Assembly: GCF_026151205.1 (NCBI RefSeq)
Contig: NC_087077.1
Span: 2,604,001-2,668,000, forward strand
Length of the DNA: 64,000 nt
Reading direction: 5' to 3'
Origin: Bolinopsis microptera
Lineage: Eukaryota > Ctenophora > Tentaculata > Lobata > Bolinopsidae
The notes under the pieces: model-generated
Told to the model about the DNA's origin: nothing
The model's input: the letters and a program-made list of their open reading frames with translations, nothing else
The model's database searches: none
Translations under genes and position numbers: made by a program
In this document: one piece after another, positions 25,981-38,100 of the stretch
Position numbering within the stretch: position 1 is the first letter of the stretch
Layout: every line of letters begins with the position of its first letter

Positions 25981-26977
25981 TATATTATGATCATATGTAT
26001 ACGCTTGACGGATGTTACTCGTCTATATTTCTTCGAAGTAGCGCGCGCCGCTTTCTTCTCGAAATATAATAGTGCTACGAAGTAGCGTGCGCCGGGCTAG
26101 TCCATTAACAATTAACAATGGACAAATATACGCGAGAAACTCGAAAAAACGCCGCGCATCGAAAGTGGCGTTTGCCGGGTAGTAAAAGTAAATAGTAAAG
26201 TAAATTTTTGATTAAAACTGTAGTAAACCACTGCATTTTTAATTGTCATACACCATTCACATTGGTATTTTGCAAAAAAGCTATTTAAGTTTGTACATGT
26301 AATGTTAATAAATGTATTTGGTATTTTGCTTTGGAGCTGATTGAACGGAATGTTATTCAATATTAATTGTTAATATAAAAACAACAGCGTGCATTTGTAA
26401 GCTGTTACGTTACACTGCGCACATTTAAAACTTTGAATGTTAAGACTATTTAAAATCATAGTATTAGAATTAAGTGTTATCAGGTGTGCCTGTCCATATG
26501 CGCGGCGCTCTTTTCGAGACCCTGCATAGTATACGTGAGAGTAGAAAAAACGACTAGCATGCTAAGTAAAATCGAACGCTTTTTAGCTTTTGACATGACA
26601 CAATTTGGTGTATTTGTCAAATTATATAACTGGTTAACAAATGAAAAGTTATTCTACTGCTAGTATTTGCTTGTATGCTGTAAACCCTTGTCATACGTTG
26701 TATGACCCGCCGCGCACGAAGTGAAACGACTATAGTGAAACGACCGTGGGGGTCACCACGTGATACAAGTAAACCCTTGATGGGGTGGCAGGTGCCTCAG
26801 TAGGATATTACATACATTTATTATATATTAAATAATTTAACAATATCAATAACTTATGGTTGATCCTTCGCACTTAGTAAAGTTATAAATGATGGAATAG
26901 AAGCAGATGTTTCCATCAAATCAACACAGTAGACATTTTTTCATTGACCTTCTATTTGTGAACATGATAACAGTCTT
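25981..26977. other. Inter-element DNA
   Basis: AT-rich, with two near copies of CGAAGTAGCGCGCGCC around 26034 and 26078. No gene seen. It separates a repeat from the truncated 5' end of the next retrotransposon. Confidence 0.4.
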
Positions 26978-26984
26978 TTGCAAT

Positions 26985-28282
26985 TTCTAGTCTTACGAAG
27001 GATAATAGGGAAGACAGTGATGACCCTCCTACAGAAGGATCTGGTTGGTGCCACTGCTCCTATTCAAGTGTGTGCTGGTCTTCAGGGAGGAGTGGAAGCA
27101 GCTGTTCATGCTGCGAGGGACTGCTTTGAAGATCCTGAAACTGAAGCCATCATCTTAGTGGATGCAGAGAATGCATTCAACTTGCTGAACCGAGAGGCAG
27201 CTCTTAACAACATGTATATTGTATGTCCAGAAGTTGCTACCTACATTATGAACACCTACAGAATGCCTGCTAGACTGTTTATTGCAGGAGAAGATGAACA
27301 TCTTTTTAGTGAAGAAGGGACAACACAAGGTGATCCACCTGCTATGGGATTTTATGCATGTGGTACAATACCATTGATTGATGCAGGAAACATTGAGAGA
27401 AAAGTGACTCAGATCTGGTATGCTGATGACTCTGCTGCTGGGGGAAAACTGGAAGAAATGAGGAAATGGTGGGATAACCTCTGCATTAAAGGACCACTTT
27501 TTGGTTACAACCCTAAATCTTCCAAGACATGGGTGATAGTCAAGCCTGAGCACGAAGAGAAGGCAAGAAACTTGTTCCCAGATGTCAATGTGACAAGTAT
27601 TGGTCGACGATATCTGGGCAGCTTTATCGGAACTGATGAAGGAAAAGGGGCTTTCATCGAGGAAAAAGTTCAAGAATGGTGTCGTGATCTTAAACAATTA
27701 AGTGATATAGCATCAAGAGAACCTCAAATAGCATACAGTGCATACATGTATGGGCTTAGTAAAAGATGGAACTATGTGTGCAGAACTACCCCAGGAGTTG
27801 CAGATAGGCTCACTCCTCTGGAACAAGTAACACGCGATGAGTTTATCCCAGCTATCATCAACAGGCTGTTTAGCTGCACTGATGAACTAAGGAACATAAT
27901 GGCTCTACCACCAAGATATGGAGGATTGGGTATACCAGTTATGATGGACATGGCAGACCGAGAGTACAAATTCTCATGTAGAGCCACAAAACCCCTTAAA
28001 GAAGCTATTCTCAAGCAGGTAGACAACTACACAGAGGACTGGAGAGTAAGCAAAGGAGTGAAAACTGAGATAACAACTGAACGAAATCTCTTCTATCGAC
28101 AAAAACAAGCGGAAATACGCCAGGAGCTCGAGTCAACACCACTGGCAAAGTTGATGTTCCAACTAGCTGCTGAGAAAGGGGCAAGTGCTTGGTTAACAGC
28201 ACTACCTTTAAAAGAGTATGGATATCTGATGAACAAACAACAGTTCTAAGACGCAATAGCACTCAGATATAACCTAAACTTA
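26985..28282 (+). mobile_element. Reverse transcriptase half of a non-LTR-type retrotransposon, disrupted
   Basis: A 423-codon frame (26978-28249) begins in mid-domain (LRRIIGKTVMTLLQKD). It shows RT motif A (VDAENAFNLLNR), the GTTQGDPPAMGFYA block, motif C (WYADDSAAGG), and a thumb segment LEQVTRDEFIPAIINRLF. The 5' end is truncated. A TAA stop interrupts the frame at 28247-28249, and similar coding continues past it up to the insertion point at 28282. The matching 3' part resumes at 30471 after a younger insertion. It probably is a pseudogene copy. RT elements of this type are familiar from cnidarian and other invertebrate genomes. Confidence 0.85.
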
Positions 28283-30456
28283 GTAGGGTGAGAATCCCTG
28301 CCACGTTTTTGGTCAGTTTCGCCGGGGCTCATGTCTTTCCTCGAGGGAGCATTAGTGTCTACAGAAAAACTGACAAATCCTAGCGAAGTCCAATCCGAAC
28401 CACATCTTCCATCAGAGGTGGTGCTGGGTCAGCTGGTTACTGAACGGATTGGCCTGGAGAATATCATAGTCCTGTTACTCTCAAGTTAACCATAGAGGGG
28501 GACAGGCGCTGTTCGCTCACGGCTGGTTCTTGGAGCCAACACCCTCAGCCCCACATAAGTGGGAGCACTGTCGGTGGTGGCTCACCCAGATAACGGACAG
28601 TGTCTCTCCTTCTTTCTTCTTGGACTTGCATTGTTGCTGGCGAGTCAGCCAGTAGCAATGCAGCATCTCACTCACTCAATCACCTCGTCAATTCGGTCCT
28701 TTTTTTCATTTGCATTACTTTCGCTCATTCTCCTGTCATAATGCATTCTCTGCTACCATAATGCCTTTCTTACCACGGTGTAACGCATGTTACACCTTGC
28801 GTCTTTCTCTAACACCATCATCATTTCAGCAACCTTGGAATTTCAACCCTACACAGGTACACAGCACTATGGATATCCACTCTCCACTCTACGGCGAACA
28901 CAAAGCTAGAGATCTAATTAGGATTCGAGTACCCCGGCTACCCTTGTGACATACATACGTGGAAACCAGTTTAAGCAGCAGTACATCGACACAATGGATC
29001 AGCACTACGAAATCTGATATCTGCATCATACTACTCCGATCCAGAAATCTTCGCTAAACCATCACATGAGATGAATAACTACAAGTTGGACTCCACATAA
29101 CATTATTCCTTGTTCTGATCAGTCAATAAATGTAATCTGCATCAATTTTCCAATAATTACATCTTCTTACTAGTTTATTTTCCCTCTCAGGGCTAGAACG
29201 CAATGTTACAGCCCACTTTATAAATTACTAAAACTCGAGTTATTCCAGATTGACGACTTGACACAGATATTCATCAAACAACCTAAATAAAGGACTCCCA
29301 CTCTCCAAACCAGTAGAGATCCAATCACTGCCTCCAGGGTACCCCTTCATCCGGTATTAGCAGTTCCTCCACCACCACCAGGTTAGAACACTCCCACTAA
29401 TCACCCCTAAAAAACGAACCTACCGCCTTGCTCCACCAAACACAACTTCAATCAAATCCAGTTACTCAAACCGGTTAAATCCGTCCTTCAAATTTCCCGC
29501 ATTAAACGTAACGCGCGAACGCCATACAACTCAAGGACGTAGCAACCTAATAGTCGTCATTTTTTAAACAGAAAATTTAGTGCGCGCGCGAGCCTGCGCG
29601 CGCGCGAGCTTACGACTAATCCACGAGATTACGACAAATCCACATAATTGAAACGTTCCATCACTCCAGGTTGATCTGATTAGTAAACTCAAGGAAGATG
29701 ATACCAGATCAGTCCCGAACTTCGCCTCAGCATCATACTCTGCCTAGTGTCGATAAAGAGGATTCACAAACAATCGAGATTCACTTACAAATATTTGCTA
29801 TTACTTTTTACAATTGCAGTTATATTCGTTGTTTTAATTATCTCCATCAACCTTGAATCTGTCACTGCCCATACTACATTCCCAAAATTATCTTAGCGCT
29901 CTTCCATCGTCAAACCCCACTAGTTCACTATATACGCCAACCAATAAACCTCAATTAGGATGGTTTTTGCAACACATTCTACAAGCTTAGAACTTATAAA
30001 GTAACAGCACCATCATAACCCACACATTACCTTCGCACAAATCAGCTATTCCCCATTCACTCACGAGCGTCGACATATCTCCGCATGTACATCTGTAAAC
30101 TGGAGCGGCCCCCCGCGATGCGGAGCAGGTGAGCTACCTGGTTCGGGCTACTTCACTTATCAGAGTACGCTAGCTCCACAATACACTCGCTTCAAGCCCT
30201 CAGATTTGCATGCATCCATCACCTTCACAGGGCCGGCTGCCCACATCCTGTAAAATCCTGATTCTATATGCTCGCGGGGTCTATTACCTGTTTGAGCTTT
30301 ATTATTACGCGCGCGTGCCCAGTGTACAGCTCACCGGCTTGCGCTGTCCTCTTGGCATTGTTGTCGCCTTTATGACCTTCAAATCTAAAAGTAGGTTGAG
30401 GGCACTACATGGGGTCTAGCGCTGCCCCGTGTCAAAATACATACATACATACATAC
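28283..30456 (+). mobile_element. 2.17 kb non-autonomous element inserted into the retrotransposon
   Basis: Bounded by a perfect 14-bp direct repeat ATAACCTAAACTTA (28269-28282 and 30457-30470). It ends in a CATA microsatellite tail (about 30438-30456), a common retroposon 3' end. No RT or transposase frame is visible. The interior has GC-rich patches (GCGCGCGCGAG twice near 29583-29608). Removing it rejoins the host frame exactly. The target-site duplication and simple-repeat tail favour LINE-mediated mobilisation. Confidence 0.85.
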
Positions 30457-31228
30457 ATAACCTAAACTTAAAGGACAGCCCTAAGACATGTACGTGTGGC
30501 CAAAAGTACTCAGCAAACCATGCGCTCATCTGCAAACTCGGTGGATATGTGTCACTGCGGCACAACTCGCTGAGAGACACCTTTGCTGAACTAATGAGAA
30601 CTGTGAAATGCAAGGATGTGCAGACTGAGCCAGTTCTTCTTCCAGTTGATGGTCTGAAGTTGCCTAAGGGAACAGTCCTAGGAGACCAAGCCAGGCTGGA
30701 CATTTCTGCAAGATCGATTTGGAATGCTTCAGAGAGGGCATATTTTGATGTAAGGGTATTTCATGCCCCAGCCCCCTCCAATGCAAGCAAACCGATACCA
30801 GCAATGTACCAGTCCCATGAAAATGAGAGAAAGCGATGTTACAATGCAAGGGTTCTTGAAGTGGAGAAAGGAAGCTTCACACCTTTAGTGTTCTCGACTT
30901 CTGGTGGAATGAGTGGTGAAGCTGAGAGACTGGTCAAGAAGCTGGCCAGTAAGATGGAGTACCACACTGGCCAGAGGTACTCAGACGCTGTAGGTTACAT
31001 AAGAAAGCGCCTTCGCTTTGAAATCCTAAGAACAACAGTGATTTCTCTCCGTGGAGACAGAGGTGCGAGAAAAAACATTGTTAATATAAACAGTCTAGAT
31101 CTTAACTTGGAGCCACAAGGCCAAGGGTAAATTTTTGATTGTTAAGGGAATTTTTTGAATTCTTAAAGGGTTGATTTTATATAGGGTCATTGCTATATTA
31201 TGTGTATATTGTTTGAATAAAAATTTCT
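30457..31228 (+). mobile_element. 3' half of the same retrotransposon: zinc finger and endonuclease-like domain
   Basis: The frame to 31130 begins with the target-site duplication and a Cys/His finger (CTCGQKYSANHALIC). Next is a nuclease-like region with ARLDISARSIW, YFDVRVFHAPAP and YNARVLEVEKGSF, resembling the PD-(D/E)XK restriction-like endonuclease of early-branching non-LTR elements. A short AT-rich 3' UTR follows, with AATAAA near 31217. Together with 26985-28282 it forms one split element. Confidence 0.8.
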
Positions 31229-31378
31229 AGCGTAATTGAAAACTTATCGCCAAAGTTTAAGAATCCAGTAGCATGTATTTGTAGGTTTATCATTTCAATG
31301 CAGAATTTAAGCTACATTATCGCAAATAACCTACGTTCCTTATTCACGAGAGGGTAATCTTAAGTAGATCATCCAAAA

Positions 31379-31500
31379 CTCTTGGAGCGTTGTGTCAAGG
31401 AAGACTTTATACCAGTCATCATGGGCAAAGGATTTGTGCCTGACCAGATCAGAAAGATAGGTTCACTTCCTGCGAGAGTGTGCAGCCTAAGTAGTCCAGT
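31379..31500 (+). mobile_element. Second, shorter fragment of the same RT family
   Basis: LERCVKEDFIPVIMGKGFVPDQIRKIGSLPAR parallels the thumb segment of the neighbouring element (LEQVTRDEFIPAI, then ELRNIMALPPR). It is diverged and truncated on both sides, so it is an independent older insertion. Confidence 0.6.
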
Positions 31501-32137
31501 CTGCACATCTACAGCAGAGATGGAGTGCTATAACTCAGTCAATGCTATTGAACAGTGCACAAAAGCAGTTTTAACCCTGGTTTCAAAACATTTATTCCGT
31601 TTTTATTTACTGATTTGTTGACAGAAGTTTATTTTTAGGTGTCTAACCTTATAGTTAGACAATTACAATCACTTCAAATTTATTTGTGTATATATATTGT
31701 TCGAATAATTTATTGTCATCGCAATCTAACGTATTGTTTCAGCCCTCTGTCAAGAAAACAGAGAAAGAATTGTTTAAAATAAAGAAATAAAAAAGGAGGA
31801 CCCCCAACCGATATAGCGGAGACACCTCAACAGCAAGTAGACCAAAATAGTTCCCGCTTGTAAAAAGTGCATCAACTACCCGCCGAAACAGAGGGTTGGG
31901 AGTCTCCCCAGCCACCGAAATCATTTTGTCCGTAAAATTTTATATAATATTTACAATTTTCTTTTACAATTTTGACAACTAACTGCGAAGTCCTTGTTTG
32001 TTTCTATCCTATATTATATGTCACTTCCGACTATCAATTCAACAAAAATAAACACAATTTAACGTTTTTGGAATCTTCCACACAGTATCCAATTTATAAC
32101 TTCAGTGACATTATCCAGTTTCTAATGCATCTTAACT
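31501..32137. other. Upstream flank of POLRMT
   Basis: AT-rich 0.6 kb presumably including the POLRMT promoter. No motif I can defend and no coding sequence. Confidence 0.4.
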
Positions 32138-35100
32138 ATGCCTAGCTACATGATGATATGTTTGCGGAATGCCAGGTGTAGAAAAGAGGTGCTTTCACTT
32201 GTCAGGCGCACAAGAAGCAATGAACGTTTTCTTGTGAATCAAGTTATTGGGGATGAAGCGGCCGAAAATGTTACCAAGGTAAAGAATTTGTACAAGACTG
32301 CATATGCATTGACAAATGGTCGACCATCTCCCGAACTTCTTGAAGCTCTTGAGCAGCAAGCTAAATGCGATGGTGTTAAAATAACCAGAAAGGAACTTCA
32401 TGATTTTGAGTATGAAGAATTAATATTGCAGAATAGATCCAGACAGAGCAAGATCCGACCCATCACTGGAACCTCAACAAATAAAATACAATTGCTCAAT
32501 GCCTACCTGGATGTATTCTTGAATAAAAATGAACTTGACGAGTTTTTATCGCTGATCCAAAGAAGTCCAGCTATATCAAATTCAATTGATCTGGTTGATC
32601 AATCTATTTTAATGAGGTACATTATCAGATGCAGGAAAGATTTCAGAGTTCATCATCTAGCTGAACTGCCTGACCATATTAGTGTTGTGGATAAAATTAT
32701 GGGCCATTACTACCAACGAAACTTATCATTGTTGAAAAATGTTTCTGTGAATCAGAAATTCATTGATGAGATAGTTGCAAACTACTCATTCCATCTCAAT
32801 GATTTCAGAGACTTTGAAAATGCCATCAGAATAATTGATCCTTCTATGGTGTTCAGTGTAACCAATGAGAAGCGTGACATTGATTATCTAAAGAAGAAAT
32901 ATCCCTTGATCAAGAATCTGCTAAGCCCCAAGCTCAAAAGCAAATTCCCTTATCATGCCTCAAGAGTATCTGCAGCGTCTATCAAGTCACAGTTAAATAA
33001 TGAGAAAAATGAATATACTCAGTTGCAATCTATCTCCTGTGAAACACAGGAAAACCCTAGTGTGTGGAAATACAAGGCAATGTTACAAAAGAAATGGGAA
33101 GATCGTTTATATAAAGCATTGTGTAATGAATCAAAACTTTACAAAAAGGGTGATCACAGGGACTTCAGAATGCATAACTGCCCTTTTCTTGATGAGGACA
33201 TTGTTTGCCTTCGAACTGTTGCTCATCAAACTGTAAACTACATCTGTGAACAATTGGTGCTGCAGTACAAAGGAATCGAGGTCAGTAAATAATTTTTCCC
33301 AGCAAATATGCATTTTTTGTTAGATTCTATGCCTTTATAATTGTCAATTTATTGTTGGGTTTAAAATCTAATCAGAAATATTTCCTAGATTATTGTATCA
33401 GCAAGTGCTCTTGGAAATATAGTTTACAAGATCTACTGTAAACAGCATCATGGTTTCAATCAAGCCAAATATGAACAATACCTCCAAGGACTCGAAAAAG
33501 CTTCAAACTCATCACCTCAGATGGTAAGTGAGTGAGTAAGACATTAATAGACATGAAATAGCATCCTTACAGCAACAGTGTGTTGTTGAAAATGTGCAAC
33601 TACAATCCTTAATAATATATTGATATCACAGATTTTGTATAATTGTAACAAGTCTACTGTGTAGTTATTTTGTTATTGTTCAGGTTTGGGAGCAGCACAA
33701 CACTCAAAAGTTTCATCAGTTTGTACCGTTTTGGAGCACCAACACCATGAACAGTATCGGAGGATTCATCCTCAACTTGGTTCGAATCCATTTTAAATTC
33801 GATAAGCAAGGATGTAGCGATGTTCTCAACAATATAGATAGGTAGTTAATCATAATATTGGTACAATATGAGCCATCCTGTTTTGTTAATTTTTGTTCAT
33901 GCTCAATTGCTAAAGATTTTGTGTTTCATGGTTTGGGAAAGTGCAATAAATATAGCAGGGCACTTCATTAATTGTTTTTTCCAGTAAATCATTGAATATT
34001 TTGTTAGATTAGAAAATAACTCAAAAATTCCATCAGTTCTCAGATTAAGAAACCGTCAGAAGAGGAGACCCAGGTTTTTACCCACACTTACCACATCTCA
34101 GAAACCACCACGCATACCCACCCTATTGGTACATTTGTCAGTCATCCAGTACTGAGAGAGCTCATCATGAAGTAAGTTTACTGTAAATACCTTATATTTT
34201 TACTTTTATAGTTATGATAATATACAAGTACGAGTGTAGATAAGAAGAAACTGTAAAAATTAAGTTAGCTACGGTAATTGAACTGAATCACTGAGTGTTT
34301 CCCTATTTAAAACATAATGTTCATATTATGAAGTGAGATGATTAGAGCTTGTAGTTGTAATGAATGGAAATCTAGCGTCCGCCAAAAAGAAACAACGGGC
34401 GCAATTCTTGTTATATTACTTTTATAGTTATGATAATACACAAGTACCAGTATAGAGAAGAAGAACCTGTTCGATTAATAGCATTTCAATATCAGTTATT
34501 GGTGCATATATCACACCACATTTTATTAAAGTATGTATTATTCTTCTCCAGGAATGTGGAAACAAGAGGTTACTTCTACTTCGCGACTACTGAGGTTCCC
34601 ATGCTGTGTCCCCCAAAACCCTGGTGTTATCATTCCCTCACCCCCATGCTGCTGTCAGGGGTTCAGTTCATCAGGTTAATAATAGTTAATTGTAACTTCT
34701 TAACTACTTCTTAATCTATGGATCTCCTGAATCGTGGCAATTCTTTTGTGATTTATTGTTCTAGTTACTCACTGGCTAATTTGGAATTTAATCATATATT
34801 CAGATGCAGTGTGCAATCTAAATCATCATTAACTGTTATATCGTTTACTATCATGAAAATACTTATTTTTCACACTAATTGCAGGTATGCAGGATTCGAA
34901 TGGAAGAAATATTTCTCAGATATCTTGAATGAGTATGACAGAAAAGGTGATATCGATGTTATGAAATATGGATTAGACGTTTTGGGGACACTACCTTGGA
35001 AAGTAAATTCGAAGGTAAAGTTCATAAGACTATATTAAAGGGGGGGGGGGGGGGGGGGGGTGTCACGTCCGTCTATGTCCGCTTGTCTCATAGAATCCAA

Positions 35101-38100
35101 AAAGGACAGGACATAGGTGGACATAGGCGGACATAGACGGACATAGGCGGACATAGGCGGACATAGGCGGACATAGACGGACATAGGCGGACATAGACGG
35201 ACATAGGCGGACATTAATGGACACCTAAATTGCTAAATAAAATGTTCAATTTTTGCTGTTATAGGGGGATCATGTTTTTTGTCCGTTCGGTACCCTATAT
35301 TTTCAAAACGGACAAAAAATAGAGCGGACAAAAACGGACAAAAATGGACAAAAACGGACAAAAATGGAAATAACATTTAGATGCTTCCTCCTCCTACTCT
35401 TCCTCCTCCTCCCCCTGGGTCTTCCTGATCTTCCTCAGTCCTCTTCCTCCTCCCCTCCTCAGTCCTCCTACTCCTCCTCCTCGTCCTGAGTCCTCCTCAT
35501 CAGTCCTCCACAGCCCTTCTCCTCCTGAGTCCTCCTCCTCCTCCTGAGTCCTCCTCCTGGGTCCTCCTCCTCCTCTTCATCCTCCTCCTCTTCCTCCTCA
35601 GTCCTCAGTCCTCCTCAGTCCTCCTCCTCATCCTTCTCCTCAGTCCTCCATCCTCCTCCTCAGTCCTCCCCCAGTCCCCCTCCTCCTCCTCCTATTCAGT
35701 CCTCCTCCTCCTCCTCCTCCTTCTCAGTCCTCCTGAGTCCTCCTCCTCCTCCTGAGTCCTCCCCCTCCTCCTCCTCCTCTTCCCTCTCAGTCATCCTCCT
35801 CAGCCATCCTCCTCAGTCCTCCTCCTCAGTCCTCCTCCTCCTGGGTCCTCCTCCTCCTCTTCATCCTCCACCTCTTCCTCCTCGGTCCTCAGTCCTCCTC
35901 CTCCTGGGTCCTCCTCCTCATCCTTCTCATCAGTCCTCCTCCTCCCCAGTCCTCTCCCAGTCCCCCTCCTTCTCCTCCTCCTATTCAGTCCTCCTCCTCC
36001 TCCTCCTCCTCAGTTCTCCTCAGTCCTCCTTCTCATTTCTCCTAAGTCCTCCTCCTGAGTCCTCCTCCTCTTCCTTCTGAGTCCTCCTCCTGAGTCCTCC
36101 TCCTCCTCCCTCTCAGTCATCCTCCTCAGTCATCCTCCTCAGCCATCCGGACATAGGCGGACATAGACGGACATAGGCGGACATTAATGGACACCTAAAT
36201 TGCTAAATAAAATGTTCAATTTTTGCTGTTATAGGGGGATCATGTTTTTTGTCCGTTCGGTACCCTATATTTTCAAAACGGACAAAAAATAGAGCGGACA
36301 AAAACGGACAAAAATGGACAAAAACGGACAAAAATGGAAATAACATTTAGATGCTTCCTCCTCCTACTCTTCCTCCTCCTCCCCCTGGGTCTTCCTGATC
36401 TTCCTCAGTCCTCTTCCTCCTCCCCTCCTCAGTCCTCCTCCTCCTCCTCCTCGTCCTGAGTCCTCCTCATCAGTCCTCCACAGTCCTTCTCCTCCTGAGT
36501 CCTCCTCCTCCTCCTGAGTCCTCCTCCTGGGTCCTCCTCCTCCTCTTCATCCTCCTCCTCTTCCTCCTCAGTCCTCAGTCCTCCTCAGTCCTCCTCCTCA
36601 TCCTTCTCCTCAGTCCTCCTCCTCCTGGGTCCTCCTCCTCCTCTTCATCCTCCACCTCTTCCTCCTCGGTCCTCAGTCCTCCTCCTCCTGGGTCCTCCTC
36701 CTCATCCTTCTCATCAGTCCTCCTCCTCCCCAGTCCTCTCCCAGTCCCCCTCCTTCTCCTCCTCCTATTCAGTCCTCCTCCTCCTCCTCCTCCTCAGTTC
36801 TCCTCAGTCCTCCTTCTCATTTCTCCTAAGTCCTCCTCCTGAGTCCTCCTCCTCTTCCTTCTGAGTCCTCCTCCTGAGTCCTCCTCCTCTTCCCTCTCAG
36901 TCATCCTCCTCAGCCATCCTCCTCAGTCCTCCTCCTCAGTCCTCCTCCTCCTGGGTCCTCCTCCTCCTCTTCATCCTCCACCTCTTCCTCCTCGGTCCTC
37001 AGTCCTCCTCCTCCTGGGTCCTCCTCCTCATCCTTCTCATCAGTCCTCCTCCTCCCCAGTCCTCTCCCAGTCCCCCTCCTTCTCCTCCTCCTATTCAGTC
37101 CTCCTCCTCCTCCTCCTCCTCAGTTCTCCTCAGTCCTCCTTCTCATTTCTCCTAAGTCCTCCTCCTGAGTCCTCCTCCTCTTCCTTCTGAGTCCTCCTCC
37201 TGAGTCCTCCTCCTCCTCCCTCTCAGTCATCCTCCTCAGTCATCCTCCTCAGCCATCCGGACATAGGCGGACATAGACGGACATAGGCGGACATAGGCGG
37301 ACATAGGCGGACATAGACGGACATAGGCGGACATAGACGGACATAGGCGGACATTAATGGACACCTAAATTGCTAAATAAAATGTTCAATTTTTGCTGTT
37401 ATAGGGGGATCATGTTTTTTGTCCGTTCGGTACCCTATATTTTCAAAACGGACAAAAAATAGAGCGGACAAAAACGGACAAAAATGGACAAAAACGGACA
37501 AAAATGGAAATAACATTTAGATGCTTCCTCCTCCTACTCTTCCTCCTCCTCCCCCTGGGTCTTCCTGATCTTCCTCAGTCCTCTTCCTCCTCCCCTCCTC
37601 AGTCCTCCTACTCCTCCTCCTCGTCCTGAGTCCTCCTCATCAGTCCTCCACAGTCCTTCTCCTCCTGAGTCCTCCTCCTCCTCCTGAGTCCTCCTCCTGG
37701 GTCCTCCTCCTCCTCTTCATACTCCTCCTCTTCCTCCTCAGTCCTCAGTCCTCCTCAGTCCTCCTCCTCATCCTTCTCCTCAGTCCTCCATCCTCCTCCT
37801 CAGTCCTCCCCCAGTCCCCCTCCTCCTCCTCCTATTCAGTCCTCCTCCTCCTCCTCCTCCTCCTTCTCAGTCCTCCTGAGTCCTCCTCCTCCTCCTGAGT
37901 CCTCCCCCTCCTCCTCCTCCTCTTCCCTCTCAGTCATCCTCCTCAGCCATCCTCCTCAGTCCTCCTCCTCCTGGGTCCTCCTCCTCCTCTTCATCCTCCA
38001 CCTCTTCCTCCTCGGTCCTCAGTCCTCCTCCTCCTGGGTCCTCCTCCTCATCCTTCTCATCAGTCCTCCTTCTCCTCCTCAGTCCTCCTCCTCAGTCCTC

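Noticed and set aside
27155-28262. Minus-strand frames opposite the RT
   Set aside because: Shadows; the plus strand carries RT motifs.
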